A stretch of 64,000 nt of DNA. Source: Kitagawia praeruptora (lineage: Eukaryota; Streptophyta; Magnoliopsida; Apiales; Apiaceae). The stretch is taken from assembly GCA_037693485.1 (NCBI GenBank), contig CM075344.1, forward strand, positions 37,759,501 through 37,823,500. The letters are read 5' to 3'. Positions 1-11,052 of the stretch are shown here, piece by piece (positions within the stretch are counted from its first letter, which is position 1; every line of letters begins with the position of its first letter). The translations under genes and the position numbers were made by a program. The notes under the pieces are model-generated. The model saw nothing but the letters and a program-made list of their open reading frames with translations, had not been told where the DNA came from and did no database searches.

Positions 1-2
1 GG

Positions 3-2429
3 AATGTCGGTGGGTCAGCGTTGTTGGAGTTTGCTACTGCCCAAGATTTAGTGATTGTGAATTCTGTGTTTCAGAAGAGGGCTGAACACCTCATTACCTT
101 CAGCAGTGGAGGTCTCAACACTCAAATAGATTACTTTCTTATGCGCAAGAGGGATGCTAGGGCGTGCGTAGATTGCAAGGTGTTCCGGAGTGAGGCTTGT
201 GCTTCTCAGCATCGTCTGTTGGCCATGGATCTTTCCATAGGGGGCCGAGATGTTCGCAGAACGAGAGAGTCAAGATCAAGAATACTTTGGAAAGACTTGA
301 AGGGCGAGAAGGCGGCCGAATTTAGGGAGTCTTTGATTAAAGAAGGTTGTTTTGATCTTAGTGGAGATGCTAACTATAGGTGGTTCAACATGGCGAAGGC
401 TATTCGGTGTGTGGGCGAGAAGGTGGTGGGGGTCTCTTCAGGAAAGTTCAGTGGCCATAAAGAGTCATGGTGGTGGAACGAGGAGGTTCAAAAGAAAGTA
501 AAGGCAAAATGTATGTTATTTAAAGAATTTTTGTCGAGTTCAGGGACGGAGAGGTCTCTGAAGCTGGAAGCCTACAAGGTGGCGAGACGAGAGGCAAAAA
601 AGGCTGTGGCGAAAGCCAAGAGTGAAGCGTACGAGGGGCTGTACAAGCGCCTAGATACCAAGGAAGGAGCGAACGCTATTTTTAAACTAGCTAAAGCTAG
701 GGAGAGAAGGCGGCGCGACCTGGGTTCTGTTAAGTTTATTAAGGATGATTCAGGCCAAGTGTTAATTAATGAAGACGCCATTAAGGAGAGGTGGAGTTCA
801 TATTTTCACTATCTTTTCAATGGAGCGAGGAGGAGTGGTGCCAGTGTGGCGCAAGAGGTCACTCTTTCGCCCGCTCGCTCCGTCGGACCTTGTGATCGTA
901 TCTCCATAGAGGAAGTCAAGGGGGCCCTTCAAAAGATGGCTAGAGGGAAGGCGGTAGGTCCGGACCAGATACCAATCGAGGTGTGGCTTTGTCTTGGTGA
1001 GGTTGGCGTTCTATGGCTAACAGATCTGTTCAATGCACTCCTCTCGGGTTCTAAGATGCCAGAGGAGTGGCGGCGCAGTATTGTCGTCCCTTTCTTCAAG
1101 AACAAGGGTGACGCCCAGAACTGTAATAACTATCGAGGAATTAAATTACTTAGTCATACTATGAAACTTTGGGAGAGAGTGGTTGAATTTCGGATTAGAA
1201 GTGAGGTTGAAATCTCAGAGAACCAATTTGGTTTTATGCCGGGAAGATCGACGACCGAGGCCATTCACCTCGTCAGACGCCTTATGGAGAAGTTCAGAGA
1301 GCGTCGCAAAGACCTCCATATGGTGTTCATCGATCTTGAGAAGGCGTATGATAGCATCCCCCGGGAAGCTATTTGGAAGAGCCTTGAGGAGAGGAGAGTG
1401 TCGTCGGCGTACGTCAGGGCAATTCAAGACATGTACTCTCAAGCTTGTTCCTGCGTTCGGACCCCAGTCGGTGATGCTCGTTATTTCCCTGTGGAGATTG
1501 GGCTACATCAGGGGTCGGCCCTTAGCCCTCTTCTTTTCGCCCTGATCCTAGATGTCATGTCGCGAGGGATCCAAGACGACATCCCTTGGTGTTTGCTCTT
1601 CGCCGATGATATAGTGCTAGTGGCGGAATCGAGGGGGGAGGTGAATGAGAAGTTGGAGCTATGGAGATCCACTTTGGAGCCCCAAGGACTGCGTCTGAGC
1701 AGGTCTAAAACCGAATACCTCTGGTGCAACTTCAGTGGTGACGCCAACGAGGAAGGTGTGGAGGTTAGGATTCAAGATCAGACCATCCCCCGTACGGATA
1801 AGTTCAAGTATTTGGGTTCGATCATCCAGAAGGAAGGTGAGATTGAAGACGATGTCACTCATCGTATCAACGCGGGGTGGCTAAGGTGGAGGGCTGCGTC
1901 AGGGGTGATGTGCGATAAGAAAGTCCCGTTAAAGCTGAAAGGGAAGTTCTATAGAGCAGCTATCCGTCCTGCGATGTTATATGGTTCGGAGTGTTGGGCG
2001 GCGAAGAAGGCCCTCGAGTGCAAGTTGGAAGCAGCTGAAATGAGGATGTTGCGGTGGTCCTGTGGCCGCACGATGTTAGATAGAATCCCGAATGTGGTTT
2101 TCAGGAGCGAGTTGGAGGTGGCGCCTTTTTCTGCGAAAGTTAGGGAAGGGAGGTTGAGATGGTTCGGCCACGTTCGTAGGAGGCTTCCGGAAGCCCCGGT
2201 AAGGAGGGTCGAGAGTCTTACGGTTGTTGGGGTGAGGAGAAGAGGCAGACCGAGGAGGTCGTGGGAAGAACAGCTCAGGATGGATTTGAAGGCCTTAAAC
2301 TTGGATGAGAACTCGATTACGGATAGGAGTTGTTGGAGACGCCAGATTAGAGTTGTTGATTCCCTTCTAGGGAGCGGTTCTGTGGTTGAGAGCCTCAGAG
2401 TTGGCATCTCTCGGTTATCATTAGCTTAG
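3..2429 (+). CDS. RTE-type LINE endonuclease/reverse transcriptase, 5'-truncated by the window edge
   Basis: The frame is open from base 3 and ends at TAG 2427-2429, so the N-terminal half of the endonuclease lies outside the window. Residues 1-75 (numbered from base 21) carry the C-terminal end of an AP-endonuclease-like domain, with 'TQIDYFL' followed by 'SQHRLLAMD', where the H is the usual catalytic histidine. RT follows at about residues 300-580: 'GPDQIPIEVW', 'NYRGIKLLS', 'FGFMPGRSTTEAI', 'VFIDLEKAYDSIPR', 'GLHQGSALSPLLF' and the catalytic FADD at 527-530. The tail contains 'YGSECWAAKK' and an arginine-rich 'GRPRRSWEEQL', typical of plant RTE LINE proteins. The protein should nick target DNA and prime reverse transcription there. 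There is no internal stop over about 809 codons, so the visible part is intact, and its GC content is well above that of its neighbours. Confidence 0.93.
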   Translation, partial: NVGGSALLEFATAQDLVIVNSVFQKRAEHLITFSSGGLNTQIDYFLMRKRDARACVDCKVFRSEACASQHRLLAMDLSIGGRDVRRTRESRSRILWKDLKGEKAAEFRESLIKEGCFDLSGDANYRWFNMAKAIRCVGEKVVGVSSGKFSGHKESWWWNEEVQKKVKAKCMLFKEFLSSSGTERSLKLEAYKVARREAKKAVAKAKSEAYEGLYKRLDTKEGANAIFKLAKARERRRRDLGSVKFIKDDSGQVLINEDAIKERWSSYFHYLFNGARRSGASVAQEVTLSPARSVGPCDRISIEEVKGALQKMARGKAVGPDQIPIEVWLCLGEVGVLWLTDLFNALLSGSKMPEEWRRSIVVPFFKNKGDAQNCNNYRGIKLLSHTMKLWERVVEFRIRSEVEISENQFGFMPGRSTTEAIHLVRRLMEKFRERRKDLHMVFIDLEKAYDSIPREAIWKSLEERRVSSAYVRAIQDMYSQACSCVRTPVGDARYFPVEIGLHQGSALSPLLFALILDVMSRGIQDDIPWCLLFADDIVLVAESRGEVNEKLELWRSTLEPQGLRLSRSKTEYLWCNFSGDANEEGVEVRIQDQTIPRTDKFKYLGSIIQKEGEIEDDVTHRINAGWLRWRAASGVMCDKKVPLKLKGKFYRAAIRPAMLYGSECWAAKKALECKLEAAEMRMLRWSCGRTMLDRIPNVVFRSELEVAPFSAKVREGRLRWFGHVRRRLPEAPVRRVESLTVVGVRRRGRPRRSWEEQLRMDLKALNLDENSITDRSCWRRQIRVVDSLLGSGSVVESLRVGISRLSLA

Positions 2430-2766
2430 AAGCTTGGCTTTTCATCTTCATATTGTCTTCTGTTTTCTGTTTTTGCAGGCGCAGGGAGCTTGGCCGGAGG
2501 TCTTCCTAGATCAGGAGAGGAGTGCCCCTTGCCCGAGTAGGTAAGCCCCATGAGATCCAGGCCATGGGCCCAGGTTCGGTCGACTACTTTACCCACCATT
2601 ATCATCTTTGTATAAAATTCACTTTGCTATTCGGTGCACTAAGCCGGGGGTCTTCACGGAAACAGCCTCTCTACTGTAAAGTAGGGGTATGGTCTGCGTA
2701 CATTTTACCCTCCCCAGACCCTGCTTCATGCGGGATATACTGGGTATGTTTGGTTTGGTTTGGTTT
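2430..2766 (+). repeat. LINE 3' untranslated region and tail
   Basis: The stretch after the LINE stop has the conserved plant RTE/Au-SINE-like 3' end: 'GGGTATGGTCTGCGTACA', then 'CCCCAGACCCTGC', then 'GGGATATACTGGGTATG'. It finishes in three copies of a TTTGG unit (about 2748-2766) in place of poly(A). Such tails are recognised by RTE-type RT and shared with SINEs that parasitise it. The short ORFs inside it are not credible. Confidence 0.8.
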
Positions 2767-2949
2767 ATTCGGATTGAAGTACCTATGCGGAAGCATTGTG
2801 CTTCCTGTTTCTTACGCCGAGTTAGCTCATGTAAGCTTGGAAGTAAAGTGTTGAAGCTATGTGTCTATCTGAGAATGTGAGGAAGGATTGGGCCTCTTCT
2901 TGTATTGGTTCCTTTCGCATTTCATGACATCAAGGAACCAGGGGGTAGT
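2767..2949 (+). other. internal end of an LTR element with polypurine tract
   Basis: These 183 bases hold no credible ORF. The end 'GGAACCAGGGGGTAGT' directly precedes an LTR starting TGTTGTG and looks like a polypurine tract that primes plus-strand DNA. This suggests that the LINE is nested near the 3' end of an LTR element whose 5' part lies left of the window. Confidence 0.5.
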
Positions 2950-3896
2950 TGTTGTGCCCAAAATTTGTAATGGGTTTAATTTCAGGCCCATGGATATTTG
3001 GGGGCCCAATTGGAGTGGTTTGTATAATATTTGAGGTTTAGCTCTGGAGGTTCCGCTGTGGAGGTACGATTATGGAGGTAGCTGTGGAGGTACGATTATG
3101 GAGGTAGTCGTGGAGGTGCTGTTTTGGAGGAAACTGTACAGGTGTGAGTTTGAGGGAAGCTGTTTGAGGGAAGCTGTTTGAGGGAAGCTGCGCAGGTGCA
3201 GGTGTGCTTTACAGCTCCACCTCTGTCTGACAGAAGTAAAGTTGGACAAGGACTCTTATTCCTATAATTTAGGAGCACGGAAATGGACTCAAGAGATGGA
3301 CTTCTAGCTGGATTCTATCACTATAAACGTGATAACAACATTATATACATAATATATATGTATATACATGGATAAATATGGGTTATTTATGGATTTATGG
3401 GCTTTAGGTGATATACTTGGAGTAGGACTCTACTAGGCAGCTAGCTGATTCAAGGATAAGGCATATTTCTACACAAACACTTCAAGATCAGCATTGGAGG
3501 AAGGATAAAATACATAAAAAACGTGGCTTAGTGCTCAAGAAAGGAGTCCATGACCTAAAGAACTACATCGGGACTTGATTCCTATAAATAGGATATGTAG
3601 GCAGTTGGCAAGGGGGTTCGGAAATTCACTTCTCGATACACAAGGCACGTGTACCCTCGGTGATCATATTCTGGACATATTTGGCCGGAGTTTTGCCATT
3701 GTTGTCCGGTGACCTTGCTAATTCAGTCCCAAAAACACCACAAATCTCCACCCACTTCGGTAGTTGGAGCTGGAGCTGAAGCTACCAGCTGAAGCTGCGG
3801 ACGTGCGAACCTGCTTCAACGTCCGATATCCAAGGACAAATTCGGTTATTCCAGCGATATTCTCTCGGGGTGTTGTTGCGGAATTTTCTCACAACA
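2950..3896 (+). mobile_element. LTR (947 bp), probably the 3' LTR of an element nested in copia
   Basis: It begins TGTTGTG and ends CACAACA, a perfect 7-bp terminal inverted repeat with TG...CA ends. A TATAAATA box lies at 3583-3590, a sensible place for the U3/R border. The right flank is copia integrase-downstream sequence in reverse, while the left flank is not copia. The bases outside the two ends differ (gtagt, gtata), so it is not a simple solo LTR; a purine tract on the left fits a 3' LTR. If so, the duplication gtata should occur before a 5' LTR left of the window. Confidence 0.65.
3044..3195 (+). repeat. G-rich minisatellite in LTR
   Basis: Short imperfect repeats: several 'GGAGGTACGATTATGGAGGT'-like units (about 3055-3120), then three copies of 'TTTGAGGGAAGCTG' (about 3149-3190). 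They lie in the U3 part of the LTR, upstream of its TATA box. Confidence 0.7.
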
Positions 3897-6742
3897 GTAT
3901 AGATTGAACAATAGAGTCTGAAAGAGTATCAGAGTTTTGTAGATCAGCATTTATTTCTTCATTCTCAAATCTCAGCTGGTCATGTTCATCAAAATCTTCA
4001 AGTCATGTTATCTTCTTATCATCAAAAGACACATGGATAGATTCCATGACCACTTTTGTTCTCAGATTGTAGACTTTGAATGCTTTTGTGGATAGTGGGT
4101 ATCCAACCAAGATTCCTTCATCAGCTTTTAAATCAAATTTGGAAAGCTGTTCTGGATGAGTCTTAAGAACAAAACACTTACATCCAAACACATGAAAGTA
4201 TTACAGGTTCGGCTTCTTATTTTTCACCATCTCATATGGTGTTTTAGCATGCTTGTTTATGAGTGTAGCATTCTGTGTGAAACAAGCAGCTTGCACAGCT
4301 TCAGCCCAGAAGTAAGTTTGCAGCTTTGCTTCATCAAGCATGGTCCTTGCAGCTTCTATGAGAGTCATGTTCTTTCTCTCTACTACTCCATTTTGTTGTG
4401 GAGTTCCAGGTGCAGAGAATTCTTGTTTTATTCCCTTTTCTTTACAATATTCTTCCATGGCTGCATTCTTGAACTCAGTGCCATTATCACTTCTTATGAT
4501 TTTCACTGTATGCTTAGATCCTTTGTCCAGTTGTCTGACATGCTCTGTTAAGATTGATGCAGTTTCTTCTTTCTTGTGTATGACATATACCCATGTATAT
4601 CTGGTGTATTCATCAATAATAACCAACGCATATCTTTTCTTTCCAATAGACATTATATTTACTGGACCAAATAAATCAACATGCAATAAGTGATATTGCT
4701 CAAGAATTGAGGATTCAGTCTTACTTTTGAATGAAGTTTTTCTTTGTTTTGCCTTCTGACATGAGTCACATAGGCCATCTGGAGTAAAAACTGATTTGGG
4801 CAAACCTCTCACAAGATCTTTCTTCACTAGCTCATTAATGCTGTTGAAATTCAGATGAGAAAGTCTCTTGTGCCAGTTCTAGCTTTCTTCAATTGATGCT
4901 CTACTCAGTAGACAGATTGCAGAGCCTTCAGAGTTTGTTGAAAGCTTGGCTTCATAAATGTTACCATGCCTGTAGATTTGCTTATAATTTCACCGTGTTC
5001 TTCAAAGAAATCCACATGATAACCTCTGTCACAGATTTGACTCACACTTAGCAGATTATGTTTGAGTCATGAGACTAGAGCTACAGCTTCAATGATGACA
5101 TTCCCAATATTGATATTGTCATATCCCAGAGTCCTTCCTATGTTGTCATCCCCATAAGAAACACTTGGACCAGCTTTCTTCACAAATTCTGATAGCATGG
5201 CTTTATTTCCAGTCATGTGTCCTGAGCATCCACTGTCCAGAACAAGGATATTTTTCCTGTTACCCTGCAATCACAAAAACCACTAATGATTAGTTTTAAG
5301 GACCCAGACTTGCTTGGATCCTTTGACCTTATTAAGTTTGTTAGCTTTTGCAGCAGAAGTCTTATCAGAGTTTGTGCTAACATTCTTTTTATCAGAATTT
5401 ATACATGTAGAATCAATCTTGAATTTATTCAAAGAGGGTTTAAGTTTATAATAATCATAATACAAATTATGATACTCTTTGCATGTATAAATAGAATGCC
5501 ACATACTGCCACAGTGAAAACAAGGATTCTGTGGCTTAAACCTAACTGAACCACTCTTAACTCCTGACTTAGGAGGTATAGAGTTTATATTTTTATTCTT
5601 CCTGCAAAAAGTAGCAAGATGGTTAGGATTTCCACAGTTGTGACATTTCTTCCTAGGAGCATTGGGAATAGGCATATAGTTATTGCTTTTATTGATGCCT
5701 ACCTTTCCATTTCTGTTTTTCCTAGGTTCTTTTACCTTGTTCACTCTTTTTATTTCCTTCAGCTTGTGTGTAAGTTGAGACATATATTAAGCCAATATTT
5801 ACTGATTTGACTTCATCCTGTTTTGGTTTGTCATATTTTGGTACAAACCTCACAGGATTAATTTTGGGCTTTGCAGCCATTTCAATAAATACAGGTTTAG
5901 AGGTCTCAGCTTCTAGGTTGGCAGTTTTCTTTTTATCAGTGTAACCAAGACCTTGTTTCCAACAACCATTCTATAAGATATTCTGAGTAGTTTTACCAGA
6001 GTTAGTCCAAATTTTAATAATGTTTCTTTCTTTAGCAAGTTCAGATTCAAGATAAGCATGCTTTATCAATAATTCAGTTATAACAATAATAGCATCATCT
6101 CTCTCTTTCTGAATTTTTAACATCTGGACTAATTCTAATTCTAGATAGTCATTTCTCTTTCTAAGGCCAGACTTTCAGATTTTATTCTTTCATTTTCCAA
6201 AGTCTGATCTCTGTAGCTAACATGCAAGTTTTTAAGAAAGAGTCTTAACTCAGATATATCAGTAGTATCAAAAGTTAGAGTAGAGTGAGGACCTTGGTCT
6301 CAGTAGCTTCAGAGATACTATCAGCATTTGCCATCAAGGCATAGTTCACCTCATCTTCAGAGTCTGAAGTGTCAACCCAGTCCTTCTTCTTTGTGATGTA
6401 AGCTTGACCTTTATCAGCTTTGGCTTTCTTACACTCAGGTGCAAAATGTCCTTTCTCACCACAATTATAGCATTTGATCTTGGACTTGTCCACTTTCCCG
6501 GACCTTCCTTCCTTTCCCTCAGCTTTTCTGAAATTCTTCTTTTCGGAATTTGAATCTCTTCTTGTGAACTTCTTTCCCTTCCTGAAGTTCTTGTAAACCA
6601 TCTTCTTGAAGCCTTTTACCATCAGGGCTGCAAGTTGTATCATCTCAGCATCACTGCCATCATCATCAGAGTCTGTGAGATTGTCAGAGTTTGAGTCATC
6701 ATCAGAGTTTGATGACCTAATATCAGACTTTGTAATAAGAGC
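3897..6742 (-). pseudogene. copia gag C-terminus, protease and integrase remnant
   Basis: Open pieces are 6742-6275 (acidic Asn/Asp/Ser stretch, then zinc knuckle 'CYNCGEKGHFAPECKK'), 5783-5283 (knuckle 'CHNCGNPNHLATFCRK' and 'CFHCGSMWHSIYTCKEYH'), 5270-5067 (aspartic protease, 'VLDSGCSGHMTGNK'), 4827-4201 and 4191-4003 (integrase with 'LHVDLFGP', 'IIRSDNGTEFKN', 'PQQNGVVERKN', the D,D,E core). Frameshifts and stops separate them, including TAA at 4198-4200 where the plus-strand relative has AAG. The protein would process Gag and insert element DNA, but this copy cannot. It keeps the same TAG...TGA pair between gag and protease as the relative at 55624-55638. Confidence 0.88.
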
Positions 6743-7677
6743 TGATGTGCTAAAAATATTAAGATTTAAATTGCAAGCGCACAATCTTGTTTTAGTAATT
6801 TTAGATTCGATCCACAGGGACTTATTTTTTTTTCGCAAATCTTAAAATTTAATTTAATCAAACTAGACAATTTGGGTTTTGGAAAATTCGGATTTTATTA
6901 TTTAATTACTAAAAGGAAATTTAAACTATTTTAAAAGAAAATTTATTATTCTATTTCTAAATTAACTAATTAAAAGAGAAGAAAATTAAATTATTCTAAA
7001 AAAAATCTAAAATCAAATTAAAATTAAGAATTTTATTTACAAAAAAAATTATAAAAATTGGACATAAGGTGTTTGAAAGTTAAACTAGCCAAGAAAAACG
7101 TAATTCGAAACTCAGGGATTCAATCCTAGCAAAACACTCCATTGCAAGAACTTAGCAAAAACTAGCTGCTAAAATTAAACTAACAAAACCAAAGCAGCAA
7201 AACTAAAACGGCAAACTCAGAACCCATACTGACGCGAACTCAGACACGAAATGGACTCAACGAAACTCAGCGAAAAACTCACGAACACCAGCAGATTACG
7301 AACTCGGACGATGATAAAAATGGACTAAAAAAAACGCAGCAAACTAGCATTTAACAAACTCGCGAACTAGAACTCAGCGACGCAGCAACGAACACAAAGA
7401 TTGAACAATGCTTCAAGGAACCATTCGAATCGTCAACGGAAACTCAGAAGATCAAATTTAATCAAATCAGAAACTCGAAAACCAATTTGTAGTCACTAAA
7501 CCCAGCAACAATTCAAACAAAACTCGTAACAAGACTCCGAAATCATCACGCAAAACTCAAACACACGAACTACGAATTCAGCTACAAGCGATTATAACTA
7601 CACAACGACTCAGAAACAAACAAAACAAAGGAGCAAGGTGTTTGCAGTGAAGAGACTCGAACAAGGAGTAAGAAAAC

Positions 7678-7929
7678 GGGTTAAATATCAAGTAAGCCAC
7701 TGATTGGAACAAAATGTATCAAAATGGTCCCTAATTGCAAATTTGACTCATTTTAGTCCCTAACTTCTTTAAAATGTATCAAAATGGTCCCTAATAATAA
7801 TAATAATAATAATAATAATGCCCCCATGTATGCATATAAATTGACCAATTAAAAGGTTATATTCGTAATAATAATAATAATAATGCCCCCATGCATGCAC
7901 ATAAATTGACCAATTAAAAGGTTATATTC

Positions 7930-7965
<36 letters not shown>

Positions 7966-8008
7966 CCCCCTCCATGTATGCACATCAATTCATGTGCATG
8001 CATGGGGG

Positions 8009-8041
<33 letters not shown>

Positions 8042-8224
8042 GAATATAACCTTTTAATTTGTCAATTTATGTGCATACATGGGGGCATTATTATTATTTT
8101 ATTTTTATTATGGACCATTTTGATACATTTTAAAGAAGTTAGGGACTAAAATGAGTCAAATTTGCAATTAGGGACCATTTTGATACATTTTGTTCCAATC
8201 AGTGGCTTACTTGATATTTAACCC
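7678..8224. mobile_element. hairpin MITE, Mutator type, 10-bp target duplication
   Basis: The ends are GGGTTAAATATCAAGTAAGC and its reverse complement. The flanks are identical 10-mers, gtaagaaaac at 7668-7677 and 8225-8234. The arms pair almost perfectly for over 100 bp and continue as a weaker inverted repeat through (TAA)n / (TTA)n runs (7795-7819, 7868-7882, 7931-7963 and 8012-8041), so the element is essentially one long palindrome. A 9-11 bp duplication is the mark of Mutator-like transposition. It has no coding capacity. A relative lies at 27624-28178. Confidence 0.9.
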
Positions 8225-8621
8225 GTAAGAAAACAGGGAATTTTTGCTGGGTTTTAAAACCAAAACAGGGGAAGTTGTAAATATGCTTCGAATTAACAAA
8301 AATAACGATACAGAAAATAAGACATAAAACTGATAATTAATTTGTTGCTTTTTTCTAACAAATAAAATATAAAAATTAGATCTATAATTAAAATTATTAA
8401 ACCCACAATAAAATGGAGATTTAAAGGGGCAAAATTACAATTAATAACTAAGAACAAGAAAATAAAAATTGTTACTTTCAACCCCAAGTGGTTAGCATTT
8501 CGCTACTTTGTCCACTAACCGGATTTACGAAAATAACAAAATCAAGCCGACATAAAAGAGAGCAAGATGAGAAAATAAAAAGGGAATGAAAATTTTGCAT
8601 TAATAAATGGGAAGTGTTTAC

Positions 8622-8885
8622 AATATTTCACGGAGATTAAGAAAATGTAGTAAAAATGAGTAAAGTTGGTTGAAAAGTGAGTAAAGTGGTGGGACCTATT
8701 AATAATAGATTTGAGATAGTGGAGGAAGTTAGTGGGTGTACTAGTATTTATTTAATAAAAAAGTGGAGAAGTAGTGGGTGTAGTAGTGAAAAGTAGTGTT
8801 CAAAAATAGTAAGTATATTATGTTCATTCTTTTTGGAACGTCCAAAAAAGGAAAGAGGTTCACATAAAATGGGACGGAGGGAGTA
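8622..8885. mobile_element. Stowaway-like MITE, left end decayed
   Basis: The right end is 'GGGACGGAGGGAGTA', the standard Stowaway/mariner terminal repeat with TA target. The left end near 8622 keeps only 'TTTCACGGAGATTAAG', matching the subterminal part. The left boundary is therefore approximate. Confidence 0.5.
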
Positions 8886-9222
8886 CAAAATATGGAAGCT
8901 ACAAAATTTAGGGTAAGGAAACTAGAACTAAGATTAAGATCTAAGGTGTGTGTTTACAAAAGAGATGGGGGTATTTATAGGTGAGAATTAGAGTTTTGGG
9001 GGTGTATTTACAATTTCCATTTTGCTCCAAGCTCCTGTCTTTTTTCCTTTTTTTCATTTTAGTCCTTTTTCTTTCTCTTTTGCCCCTCCTTGCACTTTAT
9101 TTATTCATTTTGCCATTTCTTCATTTTTCTCTAATTTCCTGAAATGTAACAAAATAATTTATTAAAATACGAGTTCAAGCAGCAAATAGGTAATAAAAAT
9201 ATGCAAAAATATGCACTTATCA

Positions 9223-9842
9223 AGAGCCTTTCCATTGGATTGACTCTTTTTCACAACAACTTCTTTAGAAGCTTTCTCCACAGCTTTAAGAGCAATTGAC
9301 TTGGACTTGCCTCCATGCCTCTTGCTTATTTGTTCCATCTCAAGCTCACGAGTCTTGAGCATTCCATAGATTTCATCAAGAGACATGTCTTCCAGATCAT
9401 AATTGTCAAGATCATAATGAGTCTTGATCATAATTGTTCTCCTGTTCTTTTTTATGGCTTTGGTTCCTTGACATCTGACTTCCAAAGCATCCCAAATCTC
9501 CTTAGCAGTTTTGCATCCAATGACCCTGTTAGACATAACATTGTCAAGAGCGCTATGTAATAAATGCCTTACTTTGGCATCCTTGCTAATAGAGGAGATA
9601 TCTTCAGGAATGTAGTCTTTCTTCTTCTTTGGAATCATTTTTTGTTCCTCATCAGCAACTGCAACAGAAAGTTTGGTAGGCTTATGTGGACCATCATGGA
9701 TTCTGTCTAAGTACTCTGGATCTGTAGCCTCCAGAAACATTTCCATCTTCACCTTCCGTATGGGATACTCTGATGCCCTGAGTATTGGAACTCTGATTGA
9801 TTCATACCTTCTTGTTTTTGGAGTTTGTGTTTTCTCTATCAT
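9223..9842 (-). pseudogene. copia gag N-terminal half (UBN2-like)
   Basis: Reading from ATG 9842 leftward, this is a copia Gag capsid-type domain: 'HLLHSALDNVMSNRVIGCKT', 'AKEIWDALEVRCQGT', 'THYDLDNYDLEDMSLDEIY' and 'YGMLKTRELEMEQISKRHGG' match the UBN2/Retrotran_gag_2 pattern. The protein would build the virus-like particle around element RNA. The frame is open until the solo LTR insertion at 9222 and resumes beyond 6742. The LTR supplies a false C-terminus in either piece. The start is 47 bases downstream of the primer site. Confidence 0.85.
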
Positions 9843-9888
9843 GATTGTATAGCTTTTTGGATCTTAACTGTTGTATAATAACAGAGTG

Positions 9889-9900
9889 GCTCTGATACCA
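9889..9900 (-). promoter_or_regulatory. primer binding site, initiator tRNA-Met
   Basis: The minus-strand sequence TGGTATCAGAGC, complementary to the 3' end of initiator tRNA-Met, begins two bases inside the LTR end. It primes minus-strand DNA synthesis of this copia. Confidence 0.92.
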
Positions 9901-9902
9901 AT

Positions 9903-11052
9903 TGCTAGGTCCGGAATAACGTAGAAGGGGGGTTGAATATGTTATTTAGAAATATTTCGATGTTTGATGTGAATATGAGATCAAAAAATACTGAATCGAA
10001 ATAACACAACTGTTTGGGAAATATCTTTGAATAGACAATACCCGGATGTTTGCTACAAAATCTAATCTTATGGATCAGCTACAAAATCAAACATTCCTAG
10101 GATAGTTTAGGCACAAGGACCTTCTACCCGACACTTCCTGAAAGCGGGCTAAGCCGGCTTCCTTACTAGATGGACTGTCTAGCAGCTTACACAGAGAATA
10201 TATAAGAGAGAGAAGAGAGAGTTGTGTGTTGAGGTATGTTTTGAAATGAAGTACAACAGGCCTATTTATAGATTATAGAAAGTCACTATTTGACACTATT
10301 CCAACAACCCCCAAATAGTAACCGAGCATTATTCCAACAACCCCCAAATAGTAACTGGACACTATTTCACCAACCCCAAATAGTAACCGGGCACCATTAC
10401 ACCAACCCTAAATAGTAATCGTGCATAGTAACCGTGCATAGTAACTATGCATAGTAACTGCGCATAGTAATACTATTTTTGTATCTCTTGGGCTTCTTTC
10501 TTCTGTTTTATTCTGCTGTTTTAATTCATCTCTGAAAATAATTCAAGTACTAGATTAATTTAATTATTTGTTATAAATAATTAATTAATCTGTTACTTAT
10601 TTAATTTTCAGAGAGTAAATTAATTTTTGACAATACCTTGAAATATTATGTTTGTCCTTGATCGTCAATAGGCTTTGCAATTCTTTCTGTAAATTAATGT
10701 GTTGATCCTTCTCGTATGTGCTAACACTTAGTGCGCTGGTCTGGTTCACAAGTGACTAGCACTGATCTTGATCTTCACACCTTCGTTACATTCCAATTGA
10801 TTAGCCTGTAGCAGTATCTTCAAATTATGTAAATACATGGAATCTTTTTGGCTCTTCAACTTCATCATCTGTACATCTTATTCTGTCACTGAGGCTTGAA
10901 CATGTTAATGAACTTCTTTCAGCGACTTGATCCTTGTTGGTGCCTGTTCTTCAAATTTCACGATCCCTGTATAGATTTAATATTATTTATCTTTTATCCT
11001 AGTTGAGTTATATATATCCTCTATTACATATTATATTACATTATGCTTTACA
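9903..11052 (-). repeat. copia 5' LTR (1,150 bp)
   Basis: On the minus strand it starts TGTAAAGCATAATGTAATAT and ends TCCGGACCTAGCA. A TATAAATA box lies at 10271-10264. Its partner by family is 59610-60733, whose ends are nearly the same. In both, a tandem array built around ATAGTAAC-like words sits just upstream of the TATA box, but the arrays differ (here 10284-10466, ending in four 13-bp units). Confidence 0.88.

Larger units (their letters stand above)
6743..9222 (-). mobile_element. solo LTR of an Athila-like gypsy element in copia gag
   Basis: On the minus strand it starts TGATAAGTGCATATTTTTGC and ends TTTTTAGCACATCA (TGAT...ATCA). The flanks are agagc at 6738-6742 and at 9223-9227, a 5-bp target duplication. 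No internal domain is present, so this is a solo LTR left by LTR-LTR recombination. Its end shares 'GTGCGCTTGC' and a 'GATCCACAGGGA'-like block with the LTRs of the full Athila at 12140-24545. Removing the nested MITE and its duplication leaves about 1.9 kb of LTR. Confidence 0.85.
3897..11052 (-). mobile_element. Ty1/copia element, minus strand, 3' half missing from window
   Basis: Reading right to left: 5' LTR (11052-9903), tRNA-Met primer site (9900-9889), gag start (9842), a foreign solo LTR (9222-6743), rest of gag with zinc knuckle, protease and integrase, stopping at 3897 where another LTR element abuts. RT, RNase H and the 3' LTR should lie left of the window. A close relative sits on the plus strand at 54174-60733 and shares its LTR family. 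Large gag, about 1.1-kb LTRs and several zinc knuckles suggest the SIRE/Maximus side of copia, but without RT this is only a lean. Confidence 0.85.

Noticed and set aside
572..2407. Several long antisense frames across the LINE
   Set aside because: Shadows of the GC-rich LINE coding frame; none has a domain.
2522..2880. Frames of 110 and 63 codons after the LINE stop
   Set aside because: They run through the conserved non-coding LINE 3' end and tail.
7795..8041. (TAA)n microsatellites as independent features
   Set aside because: They are the inner part of the hairpin MITE and its mirror image.
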